Shown: positions 9,325 through 16,722 of the stretch, one piece after another
Position numbering within the stretch: the first letter of the stretch is position 1
How the letters are laid out: each line of letters opens with the position of its first letter
Assembly: GCF_020447305.1 (NCBI RefSeq)
Contig: NZ_CP095732.1
Location: forward strand, 2,946,501 to 3,010,500
Direction: 5' to 3'
DNA length: 64,000 nt
DNA from: Abyssibius alkaniclasticus
Lineage (GTDB): Bacteria; Pseudomonadota; Alphaproteobacteria; Rhodobacterales; Rhodobacteraceae
Made by a program: the position numbers and the translations under genes
The notes under the pieces: model-generated
What the model saw: only the letters and a program-made list of their open reading frames with translations
What the model was told of the DNA's origin: nothing
The model's database searches: none

Positions 9325-9492
9325 CTACTTGATCTTGCCTTCTTTGTATTCAACATGTTTGCGCACGACGGGGTCATATTTCTTGACCGACATTTTCTCT
9401 GTCATCGTGCGCGAGTTCTTTTTGGTCACGTAAAAGTGGCCGGTATCCGCGGTCGAATTCAGGCGGATTTTAATCGTGGTTGGCTTCGCCAT
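9325..9492 (-). CDS. rpmG: 50S ribosomal protein L33
   Basis: A 55-codon gene encoding a protein that begins [18 protein letters not shown], continues with [15 protein letters not shown] and ends [10 protein letters not shown]. This is ribosomal protein L33 of the zinc-free type: the CxxC pairs of the zinc-binding form are absent. A strong ribosome site (GAGGAGAT) precedes the ATG, a good promoter lies about 70 bases upstream, and a terminator follows. Monocistronic. Confidence 0.96.
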   Translation of the reverse strand: MAKPTTIKIRLNSTADTGHFYVTKKNSRTMTEKMSVKKYDPVVRKHVEYKEGKIK

Positions 9493-9561
9493 GTGTCGAT
9501 CTCCTCGCGGGCAGGCCGCATCAGTTACTTGCAGCCAATGGCTACATATCTCAAGGGGTGC

Positions 9562-9589
9562 TATCTACACGTGTCAGGGGCGGAGTCAA
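9562..9589 (-). promoter_or_regulatory. sigma-70-type promoter of rpmG
   Basis: On the minus strand a -35 box TTGACT (9584-9589) is separated by 16 bases from a -10 box TAGATA (9562-9567), placing the start near 9555 and leaving a leader of about 60 bases before the L33 start codon. Confidence 0.5.
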
Positions 9590-9603
9590 CCCCGCCGCCG
9601 CGC

Positions 9604-10197
9604 CTAAGCACCATCCAGCATCAAAAAATTGCTCTGCGCGGCACCGTGGCTGAAAAACGGCACGGGCCGGTCAGAGGCACCGTTCAGCACCGCCTGCACC
9701 TCTGAAAGCACAACTTCGGTGATGAAGGGCAGCGGCAGGCTGCGCGCCTCGGCCAGCGCAATCCAGTGCAGATGGCTCAGCTCACCGGATGCGCGCGAGA
9801 AATCATCGGCATCGTCTTGCAAGCCGGCCGCATCGGCCATGAAGAACCGCGCATCAAAGCGCCGCGTGCGGCCCGGCGGGGTGATGGCGCGAAACATGAA
9901 ACGCAAGCGCCCGGTCAGCCGCAGCCCGGTTTCCTCGTTCAATTCACGCAAGGCGGCATTGGCCAGCGCATCGCCCAGATCGGCACGGCTGTGCTGGGCA
10001 AGGCGCGCGCGGCACCGGGGGGCCAGACAATCGGGCGCGGGGCGCAGATCTGCCGCATCGACCCCGCCGCCGGGAAATACATATTTGGAGGGCATGAAGA
10101 CCGCACCCGCACCGCGCAGCCCCATAAGCACCTGCGGCCCGGCCTTGGCCTGGCGCAGCAGAATTACGCTGGCAGCATCGCGGATGTCATCGGTCAT
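9604..10197 (-). CDS. NUDIX hydrolase, NUDT19-like
   Basis: A 197-residue NUDIX protein. The catalytic helix RELNEETGL is present near residue 85, but the NUDIX box is stretched: the upstream glycine loop (VFPGGGVDAAD near 40) is separated from it by roughly 35 extra residues rich in Ala and Arg. This expanded box is seen in the NUDT8/NUDT19 branch, several members of which hydrolyse CoA or acyl-CoA derivatives. Substrate is therefore uncertain. It lies 12 bases after the DUF983 gene and is probably co-transcribed with it. Confidence 0.88.
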   Translation of the reverse strand: MTDDIRDAASVILLRQAKAGPQVLMGLRGAGAVFMPSKYVFPGGGVDAADLRPAPDCLAPRCRARLAQHSRADLGDALANAALRELNEETGLRLTGRLRFMFRAITPPGRTRRFDARFFMADAAGLQDDADDFSRASGELSHLHWIALAEARSLPLPFITEVVLSEVQAVLNGASDRPVPFFSHGAAQSNFLMLDGA

Positions 10198-10209
10198 GAC
10201 AGCAGGCTG

Positions 10210-10623
10210 TCATGGTTGCATGGGCTTGTCCAGCGGGTCGGGGGCGGCGCCAAACCCATGCATCCGCTTGGCCCATTGCAGCGCAACAAACATGCCCTTG
10301 ATGCGCGGCAGCAAAAAGATTGTCAGCAGCACAAAGACAATGGAAAAGCCGGTGGCCATAACCCAGGGTTCAGGCCGCAGCGTGGTAAAGACAATCAGCA
10401 TGGTTGGCGCAACCAGATGCCCGGTGATCAGAATGGTCGCCCAGCTTGGGCCGTCATCGGCGCGCTGGTGGAACAGTTCCTCGCCACAGACCGCGCATTC
10501 ATCGCGCACGGTCAAGAAACCGCTCATCAGCGGCCCGCTGCCGCAGGCCGGGCATTTCCGCTTCCAGCCGCGCAAGAGTGCGGGGCGAACAGGGCGGTCG
10601 ATGGGCGCATCAGGGGTGTTCAT
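10210..10623 (-). CDS. DUF983 zinc-ribbon membrane protein
   Basis: A 137-residue protein with an N-terminal zinc ribbon (CPACG and CAVCG, 21 residues apart) followed by two hydrophobic helices (ATILITGHLVAPTMLIVF and MATGFSIVFVLLTIFLL). This is the DUF983 family, widespread in Rhodobacterales and often near cytochrome oxidase genes or NUDIX genes; function is unknown. The ATG at 10623 gives the family-typical N-terminus. Probably the first gene of a two-gene unit with the NUDIX hydrolase. Confidence 0.9.
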   Translation of the reverse strand: MNTPDAPIDRPVRPALLRGWKRKCPACGSGPLMSGFLTVRDECAVCGEELFHQRADDGPSWATILITGHLVAPTMLIVFTTLRPEPWVMATGFSIVFVLLTIFLLPRIKGMFVALQWAKRMHGFGAAPDPLDKPMQP

Positions 10624-10654
10624 GGCCCCTGTATAGCAAGGCAAACCCGGCCTG

Positions 10655-10669
10655 AACCTGTGACAGGTT
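10655..10669. promoter_or_regulatory. perfect palindrome in a divergent promoter region
   Basis: Arms AACCTGT and ACAGGTT flank a single central G, a perfect 15-base palindrome lying between the divergent DUF983 and EF-hand genes. A second short dyad (TCACA, four bases, TGTGA) lies at 10687-10700. Both are candidate operators; no regulator is assigned. Confidence 0.4.
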
Positions 10670-10777
10670 GCCCCGCCGGATGCCGCTCACAACCCTGTGA
10701 CCGACGGAAATTTCACGCCCGCCCGTTTAACCCTCGAAGCCGGCAAGACAGCCTGCTGCAGTCAAAAAGGAAAACCG

Positions 10778-11461
10778 ATGAAACAGATTTCAATTCTGGC
10801 GCTGGTTACGGCGCTTGGTCTCAGCCCTCTGGCCGCAATCGCCCAGACCGGCGAAGCCGCAACACCGCCCGCAGGCCCGCTTCCGGCTTTTGCCGAGCTG
10901 GATGCCGATGGCAATGGCAGCGTTTCGCTTGACGAGGTTGAAGCCGCGCTGCTGGCGCGCTTTGCCGCGGCCGATGCCGATGCAAGCGGCACGCTTGACA
11001 GCGACGAGCTGACCGCCGCGATGGATGCAATGATGCAAGCCCGCATTGCGATGGCCAGCGAAGCCAATGCCGAGCGCGCGTCGCGCATGTCCGATCGTAT
11101 GGGCGACCGTCTGCCGGCAATGGCCGAACGTATGCTTGCGCGGATGGACCGCGATGGCGATGGCCTGCTGAGCGCGACCGAAATGCGCCCGCCCAACCTT
11201 GCCGAAATGTTTGCCCGGATCGACAGCGATGATGACGGCGCGGTATCGGAATGGGAATATGACCAGATCGCCGCAAAACGGGGTGATCGTGGCGGCGATG
11301 GCGGCGCGCGTGGTGATCGTGATGACCGTGGAGATCGCGGCGGACGTGGCGACCGGGGTGGCGACCGGGGCGGCGACCGGGGTGGCGACCGGGGCGGCGA
11401 CCGGGGCGGCGACCGGGGCGGCGACCGGGGCGGCTGGTTCAACTGGGGCCGTGGAAACTAA
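10778..11461 (+). CDS. secreted EF-hand calcium-binding protein with Gly-Asp-Arg-rich tail
   Basis: A 227-residue exported protein. Residues 1-23 are a signal peptide ending AAIAQ. Four EF-hand-like loops follow: DADGNGSVSLDE, DADASGTLDSDE, DRDGDGLLSATE and DSDDDGAVSEWE. The tail (about residue 168 onward) is low complexity, made of repeated Gly-Asp-Arg-Gly, and ends WFNWGRGN. The ATG is preceded by AAGGA. The gene sits immediately upstream of the sigma-factor cassette, separated by a strong hairpin, a frequent neighbourhood in Rhodobacteraceae. A role in calcium binding in the periplasm is likely; a role in signalling to the cassette is inference only. Confidence 0.88.
   Translation: MKQISILALVTALGLSPLAAIAQTGEAATPPAGPLPAFAELDADGNGSVSLDEVEAALLARFAAADADASGTLDSDELTAAMDAMMQARIAMASEANAERASRMSDRMGDRLPAMAERMLARMDRDGDGLLSATEMRPPNLAEMFARIDSDDDGAVSEWEYDQIAAKRGDRGGDGGARGDRDDRGDRGGRGDRGGDRGGDRGGDRGGDRGGDRGGDRGGWFNWGRGN
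11346..11429 (+). repeat. seven tandem 12-base units within the EF-hand gene
   Basis: Seven consecutive units of the form GYGGCGACCGGG, differing only at the second base (T or C), encode Gly-Asp-Arg-Gly repeats. Because the unit is four codons, slippage changes protein length without breaking the frame. Confidence 0.9.
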
Positions 11462-11468
11462 AAACCCT

Positions 11469-11501
11469 TGCCCCGCGCCAAAAACGCTTTGGCGCGGGGC
11501 A
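11469..11501 (+). terminator. strong intercistronic hairpin after the EF-hand gene
   Basis: Fourteen-base perfect arms beginning TGCCCCGCGCC pair around a five-base loop, eight bases after the EF-hand stop codon. There is no T-run, so it may be a partial terminator or an mRNA-stabilising structure separating expression of the EF-hand gene from the sigma factor downstream. Confidence 0.6.
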
Positions 11502-11544
11502 TTGAATGCGCGACACTTGGGCAAATGCGGATTATGAAGACCCT

Positions 11545-12150
11545 ATGCAGCCAAATGCCGATACCGAAGCGATTGACGACGACGCCGCCCTTCTGGCGGC
11601 TTTCGTGGCCGGAGACCCGATGGCCGCGCGCCAGCTTGCCAACCGGCACCTGCCGCGCGTCTATGGGCTGGCATTGCGCCTGCTTGGCAACAGCGCCGAG
11701 GCCGAGGATGTTGCACAGGAAGCCATGCTGCGCCTGTGGAAGTTCGCACCGGATTGGGAGGCAGGCCGCGCGCAGCTTGGCAGTTGGCTTTACCGCGTCA
11801 CCTCCAACCTTGCGACCGACCGGTTGCGCGCACGCAAGCGCCACGGCTATGAAGACCCCGATGCGCTGGATCTGGTGCCCGACCAAAGCCCGGGGGTTGA
11901 AGCACAGATGATTGCCAGCCAGCGTGACCAGGCCTTGCACAGCGCCATTGGCAAATTGCCCGAACGCCAGCGCCGGGCCATTACGCTGCGCCATCTGGAA
12001 CAGCTCAGCCAGCCAGAGGTGGCCGCGCTGATGGATACGACCGTCGAGGCGGTTGAAAGCCTGCTGGGGCGCGCAAGACGGGCCCTGGTGGCCATGCTGA
12101 CCCCGAAAGACCGCACCGGTGGTGCCCCAGAAATTGCGAGGGTGAAATGA
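11545..12150 (+). CDS. ECF-type RNA polymerase sigma factor
   Basis: A 201-residue sigma factor with only regions 2 and 4. Region 2 includes LALRLLGNSAEAEDVAQEAM and region 2.4 LGSWLYRVTSNLATDRLR; region 4 is LPERQRRAITLRHLEQLSQP with VEAVESLLGRARRAL. I chose the ATG at 11545 because the alternative at 11506 starts just beyond the preceding hairpin. The stop codon overlaps the next gene in ATGA. The next two genes encode a single-TM protein and a periplasmic sensor-like protein, the layout of extracytoplasmic signalling systems such as CnrH-CnrY-CnrX. Confidence 0.93.
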   Translation: MQPNADTEAIDDDAALLAAFVAGDPMAARQLANRHLPRVYGLALRLLGNSAEAEDVAQEAMLRLWKFAPDWEAGRAQLGSWLYRVTSNLATDRLRARKRHGYEDPDALDLVPDQSPGVEAQMIASQRDQALHSAIGKLPERQRRAITLRHLEQLSQPEVAALMDTTVEAVESLLGRARRALVAMLTPKDRTGGAPEIARVK

Positions 12151-12497
12151 CAGAAGATGAAATGATCAAACGCCTGAACGCCGCCGCAGAGCCTTCAGCC
12201 CTGCCCCCGGCCCTGCCCCGGGGATTGATGGCGCGCGTGCTGGCCGATGCAACCGCCGCGCAACTGGCGCTGAACCCGGCCGCGAATATCGTCGCGCTCC
12301 ACCCCGCGCGCCAGATCTGGACATGGGTAAGCGCGGGCGCAATGGCGGCCTCGGCCCTGCTGGGCGTGGCGCTTGGCTATGGCGGCACGGATTCGCTTTT
12401 GGCGGTGCCGGGCCTCGGCGATATTGTTGCCGGATATTCCACGACCACCGGCACCGACAGCTATAGTGCGCTGACAGTATTTCTGAGTGAGGGCTGA
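12147..12497 (+). CDS. single-TM putative anti-sigma factor
   Basis: A 116-residue protein that overlaps the sigma-factor gene by four bases. A cytoplasmic N-terminal part of about 50 residues is followed by one membrane helix (WTWVSAGAMAASALLGVALGYG, roughly 53-74) and a short periplasmic tail. There is no HxxxCxxC zinc anti-sigma motif. Size, topology and position between an ECF sigma gene and a periplasmic sensor gene suggest a CnrY-like anti-sigma factor, but sequence alone does not show similarity, so the function is inferred from context. Confidence 0.7.
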   Translation: MTEDEMIKRLNAAAEPSALPPALPRGLMARVLADATAAQLALNPAANIVALHPARQIWTWVSAGAMAASALLGVALGYGGTDSLLAVPGLGDIVAGYSTTTGTDSYSALTVFLSEG

Positions 12498-12500
12498 GGC

Positions 12501-12947
12501 ATGACGATTTCCACAGGCGCACCGCGCTGGATGAAACTGACACTGACCCTGTCGCTCGCGGCCAATCTGGCCGTTCTGGGGCTGGCGATCGGGTTGGCCC
12601 TGCGTGGCCCGATCGCCCGCAATGGTGGCGATTCGATGATGGAACTCGCCCGTGCGCTGCCGCGTGAGAACCAGCGCGCCATGCGCGAAGCCATGCGCGA
12701 CGCCGGCGAAGGGTTGCGTGCAAGCATTCGCCACCAGCGCGGGCTCGGCACGGCACTGGCCGAAACCCTGCGCGCCACGCCTTTTGACATAGCGGCCTTC
12801 AACGCCGTTCTGGCCGGTCAGCGCGCGCGGATGGGCGAAATCCAGAGCAATGTTCATGCGGCGCTGGCCGAGCAGATCGCTGCAATGAGCGATGAACAGC
12901 GCGCCGCCTTTGCCGATGCGCTGGAAGCGCGCCAACAGCGCGACTAG
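12501..12947 (+). CDS. periplasmic heavy-metal-sensor-like protein (CnrX/Spy-type)
   Basis: A 148-residue protein with an N-terminal membrane anchor (residues 12-36) and an all-helical periplasmic domain rich in Ala, Arg, Glu and Gln, the pattern of the CnrX/CpxP/Spy superfamily. It has only two histidines (78 and 119), so the metal-ligand set of CnrX is not evident and the signal may not be a metal. It starts three bases after the preceding gene. Its stop codon is shared tail-to-tail with soxG on the other strand: the two genes overlap by four bases. Confidence 0.75.
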   Translation: MTISTGAPRWMKLTLTLSLAANLAVLGLAIGLALRGPIARNGGDSMMELARALPRENQRAMREAMRDAGEGLRASIRHQRGLGTALAETLRATPFDIAAFNAVLAGQRARMGEIQSNVHAALAEQIAAMSDEQRAAFADALEARQQRD

Positions 12948-13516
12948 CCGCGCAAAGCCGCCTCGGCGGCCAGCCGGTCGAGCGTGGCTTTGGTTTCTTC
13001 AATCGCGGTTTTCAGGAAGGAGCGCATGACAAGCACCTGGAACCCATTTTCCAGCACATGGATGATGGCCATCATATGCGCATACTGGCTGCGCGCGACA
13101 TGGCCGGGGGGCATGGCGCTGGCATGGGTGTCGAGCGGGCAGAGCCGCCCCAGAACGTCGCGCGCCGCGCTGCCCGAAATCGCAAAGCCAACCCAGCCGT
13201 CGGATTGATCGACCACCGCCGCCTTGCCCGCCAATGCAGCGTGCAGCGCGCCAATATCGGCACCCAGCGCCAGCCACTGCCCGTGCCCGCCCCACCACAG
13301 CGCCATCGCCTTGCCCTTTGCCGATTGCCCAGCACCCGGCAAAGCCGCACCACCAAGCTTTTTAAGCGCGTCCGAGACCGCAGCCCCCTGCCCCGCAAAG
13401 GGCGCTATCGCCAGCAAACTGGCGGGCGTGTCGGCGCGCAGGCTGGCATGGCCCGCCGCATGGGGCAGGCCAAGGCCGGTAAAGGCATCGCGGGCGATGA
13501 GGGTGATCTTATCCAC
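12944..13516 (-). CDS. soxG: sarcosine oxidase gamma subunit
   Basis: A 190-residue protein matching the small gamma subunit of heterotetrameric sarcosine oxidase, which oxidatively demethylates sarcosine to glycine and passes the one-carbon unit to tetrahydrofolate. Family features include SGSAARDVLGRLCPLDTH and the C-terminal SQYAHMMAIIHV, then FQVLVMRSF. I chose a GTG start at 13516, preceded by GGAGG at eight bases and overlapping the soxA stop; an ATG at 13540 lacks such a site. Last gene of soxBDAG. Confidence 0.92.
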   Translation of the reverse strand: MDKITLIARDAFTGLGLPHAAGHASLRADTPASLLAIAPFAGQGAAVSDALKKLGGAALPGAGQSAKGKAMALWWGGHGQWLALGADIGALHAALAGKAAVVDQSDGWVGFAISGSAARDVLGRLCPLDTHASAMPPGHVARSQYAHMMAIIHVLENGFQVLVMRSFLKTAIEETKATLDRLAAEAALRG

Positions 13517-16445
13517 GCAAGCGCCCTCCTTCAGGGTCATAAAACGGCAGGGCGACGATGTCGCACAGGGTGTCGACCCCGCCAAGCAGGTCGACCGCGC
13601 GGATTTGCTGGCCGATCCGCGCCGTGCCACCGGCCACGAAAGCCAGCGCAATCGGGTGGCCAAGCGTGGGCGAGAAACAGGCCGAGGTCACATGCCCCCT
13701 GATCTGTTCGCGCACCGGTTCGCCATCAAGCTCCACCATGATCGCCCCCGCCTTGAGCTGCTTGACCACGCCGGCAGGTTTCAGCCCCACAAGCTGCGGG
13801 CGTTCGGCTTCCACCATTCCGGGGCGTGCGGCCATTGCCTTGCCGATGCAGTCTTTGCCCGCTGCCAGCATATGCGGCATGGAAATGTCAAAGGCGCTGT
13901 AACGCCCGTCAATCTCGGCATGGGTGATATGGCCCTTTTCGATGCGCAGCACATTCAGCGCCTCCATCCCGTAAAGCCCGCCGCCCAGCGCCTTGGCACG
14001 GTCGACTAGCAGGCGCGCCAGACTGTCGCCATAGCGCGCGGGCACGGCAAGCTCGTAGGCATGTTCGCCCGAGAATGAAATGCGGAACAGCCGCGCGGCA
14101 ATGCCGCCAACAGCAACCGGCCCACAGGCCATGTAGGGGAAGCTGTCGTTATCAATGGGGGTATCGAGCAGCCCGTTGAGCAGCGCGCGCGATTTCGGCC
14201 CGGCAATGGCAAACTGCGCCCATTGCTCGGTAACGCTGACCATCTGCACATCGCGCTGCGGGCACAAAACCTGTGCGACAAATTCCAGATGCGCCATGAT
14301 CGGCCCCGCCGCCGCCGTGGTGGTGGTAATCACATAATGCGTATCGCCCAGCCGCGCGCATGTGCCATCATCCACCACCGTGCCATCCTCGCGCAGCATC
14401 AGCCCATAGCGCACGCGGCCGATTTTCAGCGTCGACATGGTGTTGGTGTAAACGAAGTCGAGGAACGCGGCCGCATCCGGCCCCTGAATGTCGATCTTGC
14501 CCAGGGTGGTCACATCGCAAATGCCGACCGCGTTGCGCACCCAGCCGACCTCACGCTCGCAGGCCTGCCGCCAGAATTTCTCGCCCGGTTGCGGATACCA
14601 GGCGGCGCGGTGCCATAGCCCGGCCTCCAGCCAGCTTGCGCCATATTCGCGCGACAGCGCATCAGATGGCGTTTGGCGATGCGGCGCAAAGCCCTGCCCC
14701 GCCCCATGCGCCCCCATCGCGCCAATCTGCACCGGCAGATAGGGCGGGCGGAAGGTGGTTGTGCCAGTTTCAGGAATGCTGCGCCCCGTCAGCTCGGCCA
14801 TAATCGCAAGGCCCGCGATGTTGGAGAGTTTGCCCTGATCCGTCGCCATGCCCAAGGTCGTGTAGCGCTTCAGATGTTCGACGGGCACAAAGTTTTCGGC
14901 ATGGGCCTGCTTCACATCCTTAACGGTCACATCGTTCTGAAAGTCGAGCCAGGCCCGCCCCTTGCCCGGCACATGCCACAGCGGGGTGATGTGAGCGGGC
15001 GCATCCTCGGCCTTTGGCAGCGGGGTTTTGGCGGGTTTCAGGCCAAGCTCTTTCAGCGCGGCCTTGCCCGCCTCCAGCCCCGTTTGCAAGGCGGCATGGG
15101 TTGAAAACGCCCCCGCCGCCGCGCCCACCGCCGCAAGAGCCGACACAGCGCCATCGGGCGCAACAAAGGCGGCGATGTCCTCGCGCCAGACGGGGCGCGC
15201 ATTCTGGTGGCAGGTCAGATGCACATTCGGGTTCCACCCGCCGGAAACAGCCAGACAATCGGCGGCGATGGTTTGGGTGCCGCCGTTGGCCGTGCGGATG
15301 GTGACGGATTTCAGCCCCAGCCGCCCGCGTGTATCGACCACCACGGCACCCGCGAAATGTGGCACGCCTTCGGGCGCTTTCGCATCGTGGCGGGCATCGA
15401 GCAATGCGGCAACCTCAACCCCCGCCGCCTGCAAATCGGCCACCGTGCGCGCGCCCTCATCGCTATTGGCGAACACGGCGATGCGCGCACCGGGGGCCAC
15501 GCCATATTGGTTGACATAGCGGCGCACGGCACCCGCCAGCATAATGCCGGGGCGGTCGTTATTGGCGAAGGCTATGGGCCGCTCTATCGCCCCGCCCGCC
15601 AGAATGGCGCGCCGCGCCTGAATGCGCCAGAAAATCTGCCGTGGTGCGCCCTGGGCCTTGGCCAGATGGTCGGCGACACGTTCCAGCGCAGCGTAAGAAC
15701 CGTGGTCATACGCCCCGGTTACCGCTGTGCGCGGCATCAGCCGCACATTGGGCAGGCTGGCGAGTTCGGCAACCACGCCTGCCGCCCAGTCGTTGCCCGA
15801 CGCCCCGTCAAGCTCCAACCGCTCGGCCAGCAGCCGCCCGCCCATTTGCGCGCCCTCATCGGCCAGAACAACCCGCGCACCGGCGCGCCCGGCGGCCAAT
15901 GCCGCCATCAGGCCGGCAGGACCAGCGCCAATGACCAGCAGATCGCAATGCAAAAAGCCTTTGTCGTAATGGTCGGGGTCGGGCTGGCCCGAAAGCCGAC
16001 CAAGACCTGCGGCGCGGCGGATAAGCGGCTCATAAACCCTTTCCCAGAACGTCTTGGGCCACATGAAGGTTTTGTAATAGAACCCCGCGCCAAGGAAGGG
16101 TGCCATCAGGTCATTCACCGCCAGCACATCGCGGCTCAGACTCGGCCAGCGGTTCTGGCTTCTCGCCACCAGCCCGGCAAAAAGCTCTTGCGTTGTGGCG
16201 CGGGTATTGGGCAGGCGCGCCGCCCCCTCGCCCAGTTCCACCAGCGCATTCGGCTCTTCACTGCCCGCGCTTAGAATGCCGCGCGGGCGGTGGTATTTGA
16301 AGCTGCGCCCGACCAGCCGCACATCATTGGCCAGCAGGGCCGAGGCCAGCGTGTCACCCGGATGCCCGCTAAGCGTAACCCCGTCAAAGCTGAACGGAAT
16401 CGTGCGGCTGCGGTCAATCAACCCGCCCTTTGGCAAACGGCTCAT
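13509..16445 (-). CDS. soxA: sarcosine oxidase alpha subunit
   Basis: A 978-residue subunit with three parts: an N-terminal ferredoxin-fold region beginning at residue 1 (GGLIDRSRTIPFSF), a central NAD-binding oxidoreductase domain with the dinucleotide motif VIGAGPAGLMAALAAG near residue 172, and a C-terminal aminomethyltransferase (GCV_T-like) folate-binding region from about residue 600. Together with SoxB, SoxD and SoxG it oxidises sarcosine in the cytoplasm and makes 5,10-methylene-tetrahydrofolate, formaldehyde or hydrogen peroxide. It overlaps soxD by four bases and soxG by eight. Confidence 0.97.
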   Translation of the reverse strand: MSRLPKGGLIDRSRTIPFSFDGVTLSGHPGDTLASALLANDVRLVGRSFKYHRPRGILSAGSEEPNALVELGEGAARLPNTRATTQELFAGLVARSQNRWPSLSRDVLAVNDLMAPFLGAGFYYKTFMWPKTFWERVYEPLIRRAAGLGRLSGQPDPDHYDKGFLHCDLLVIGAGPAGLMAALAAGRAGARVVLADEGAQMGGRLLAERLELDGASGNDWAAGVVAELASLPNVRLMPRTAVTGAYDHGSYAALERVADHLAKAQGAPRQIFWRIQARRAILAGGAIERPIAFANNDRPGIMLAGAVRRYVNQYGVAPGARIAVFANSDEGARTVADLQAAGVEVAALLDARHDAKAPEGVPHFAGAVVVDTRGRLGLKSVTIRTANGGTQTIAADCLAVSGGWNPNVHLTCHQNARPVWREDIAAFVAPDGAVSALAAVGAAAGAFSTHAALQTGLEAGKAALKELGLKPAKTPLPKAEDAPAHITPLWHVPGKGRAWLDFQNDVTVKDVKQAHAENFVPVEHLKRYTTLGMATDQGKLSNIAGLAIMAELTGRSIPETGTTTFRPPYLPVQIGAMGAHGAGQGFAPHRQTPSDALSREYGASWLEAGLWHRAAWYPQPGEKFWRQACEREVGWVRNAVGICDVTTLGKIDIQGPDAAAFLDFVYTNTMSTLKIGRVRYGLMLREDGTVVDDGTCARLGDTHYVITTTTAAAGPIMAHLEFVAQVLCPQRDVQMVSVTEQWAQFAIAGPKSRALLNGLLDTPIDNDSFPYMACGPVAVGGIAARLFRISFSGEHAYELAVPARYGDSLARLLVDRAKALGGGLYGMEALNVLRIEKGHITHAEIDGRYSAFDISMPHMLAAGKDCIGKAMAARPGMVEAERPQLVGLKPAGVVKQLKAGAIMVELDGEPVREQIRGHVTSACFSPTLGHPIALAFVAGGTARIGQQIRAVDLLGGVDTLCDIVALPFYDPEGGRLRG

Positions 16446-16714
16446 CGCCCTGCCTCCAAGGCTGTGTCACGCGCCAGTTCAACGCGCAGCACCTCATGGG
16501 TGAGCGTATTGCGCAGCACATGCAGCCACGCGCGGCAACCGGTGTCGTGCTGCCACAATTCGGCATTCGCGCCTGCGGGGTTGTCGCGGTAATGCACATA
16601 ATCGACCATCGCCGCCTGATCGGCGGGGTCGGGCCGTGCGATCAGCTTGGCAGAGCCCAGATAGCTGAATTCGCGCAAGTCGCGCGCGCCGCAATGGGGG
16701 CAGTTCAGTTGCAT
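16442..16714 (-). CDS. soxD: sarcosine oxidase delta subunit
   Basis: A 90-residue zinc-binding subunit. The ligands expected for the family are present: Cys5 and Cys8 in CPHC, then His56 and Cys60 in HDTGC. RDNPAG and the WLHVLRNT segment are also characteristic. Its stop overlaps the soxA start in ATGA, and it begins eight bases after soxB, so the operon is tightly coupled. Confidence 0.96.
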   Translation of the reverse strand: MQLNCPHCGARDLREFSYLGSAKLIARPDPADQAAMVDYVHYRDNPAGANAELWQHDTGCRAWLHVLRNTLTHEVLRVELARDTALEAGR

Positions 16715-16722
16715 GACGGCTC

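Noticed and set aside
11346-11429. possible CRISPR-like array
   Set aside because: Units are contiguous 12-base repeats without spacers and lie inside a coding frame.
10762-11442. 226-codon minus-strand open frame with Pro-Pro-Arg-Ser repeats
   Set aside because: It is the reverse reading of the EF-hand gene and its 12-base repeats; the plus frame has a signal peptide, EF-hands and a ribosome site.
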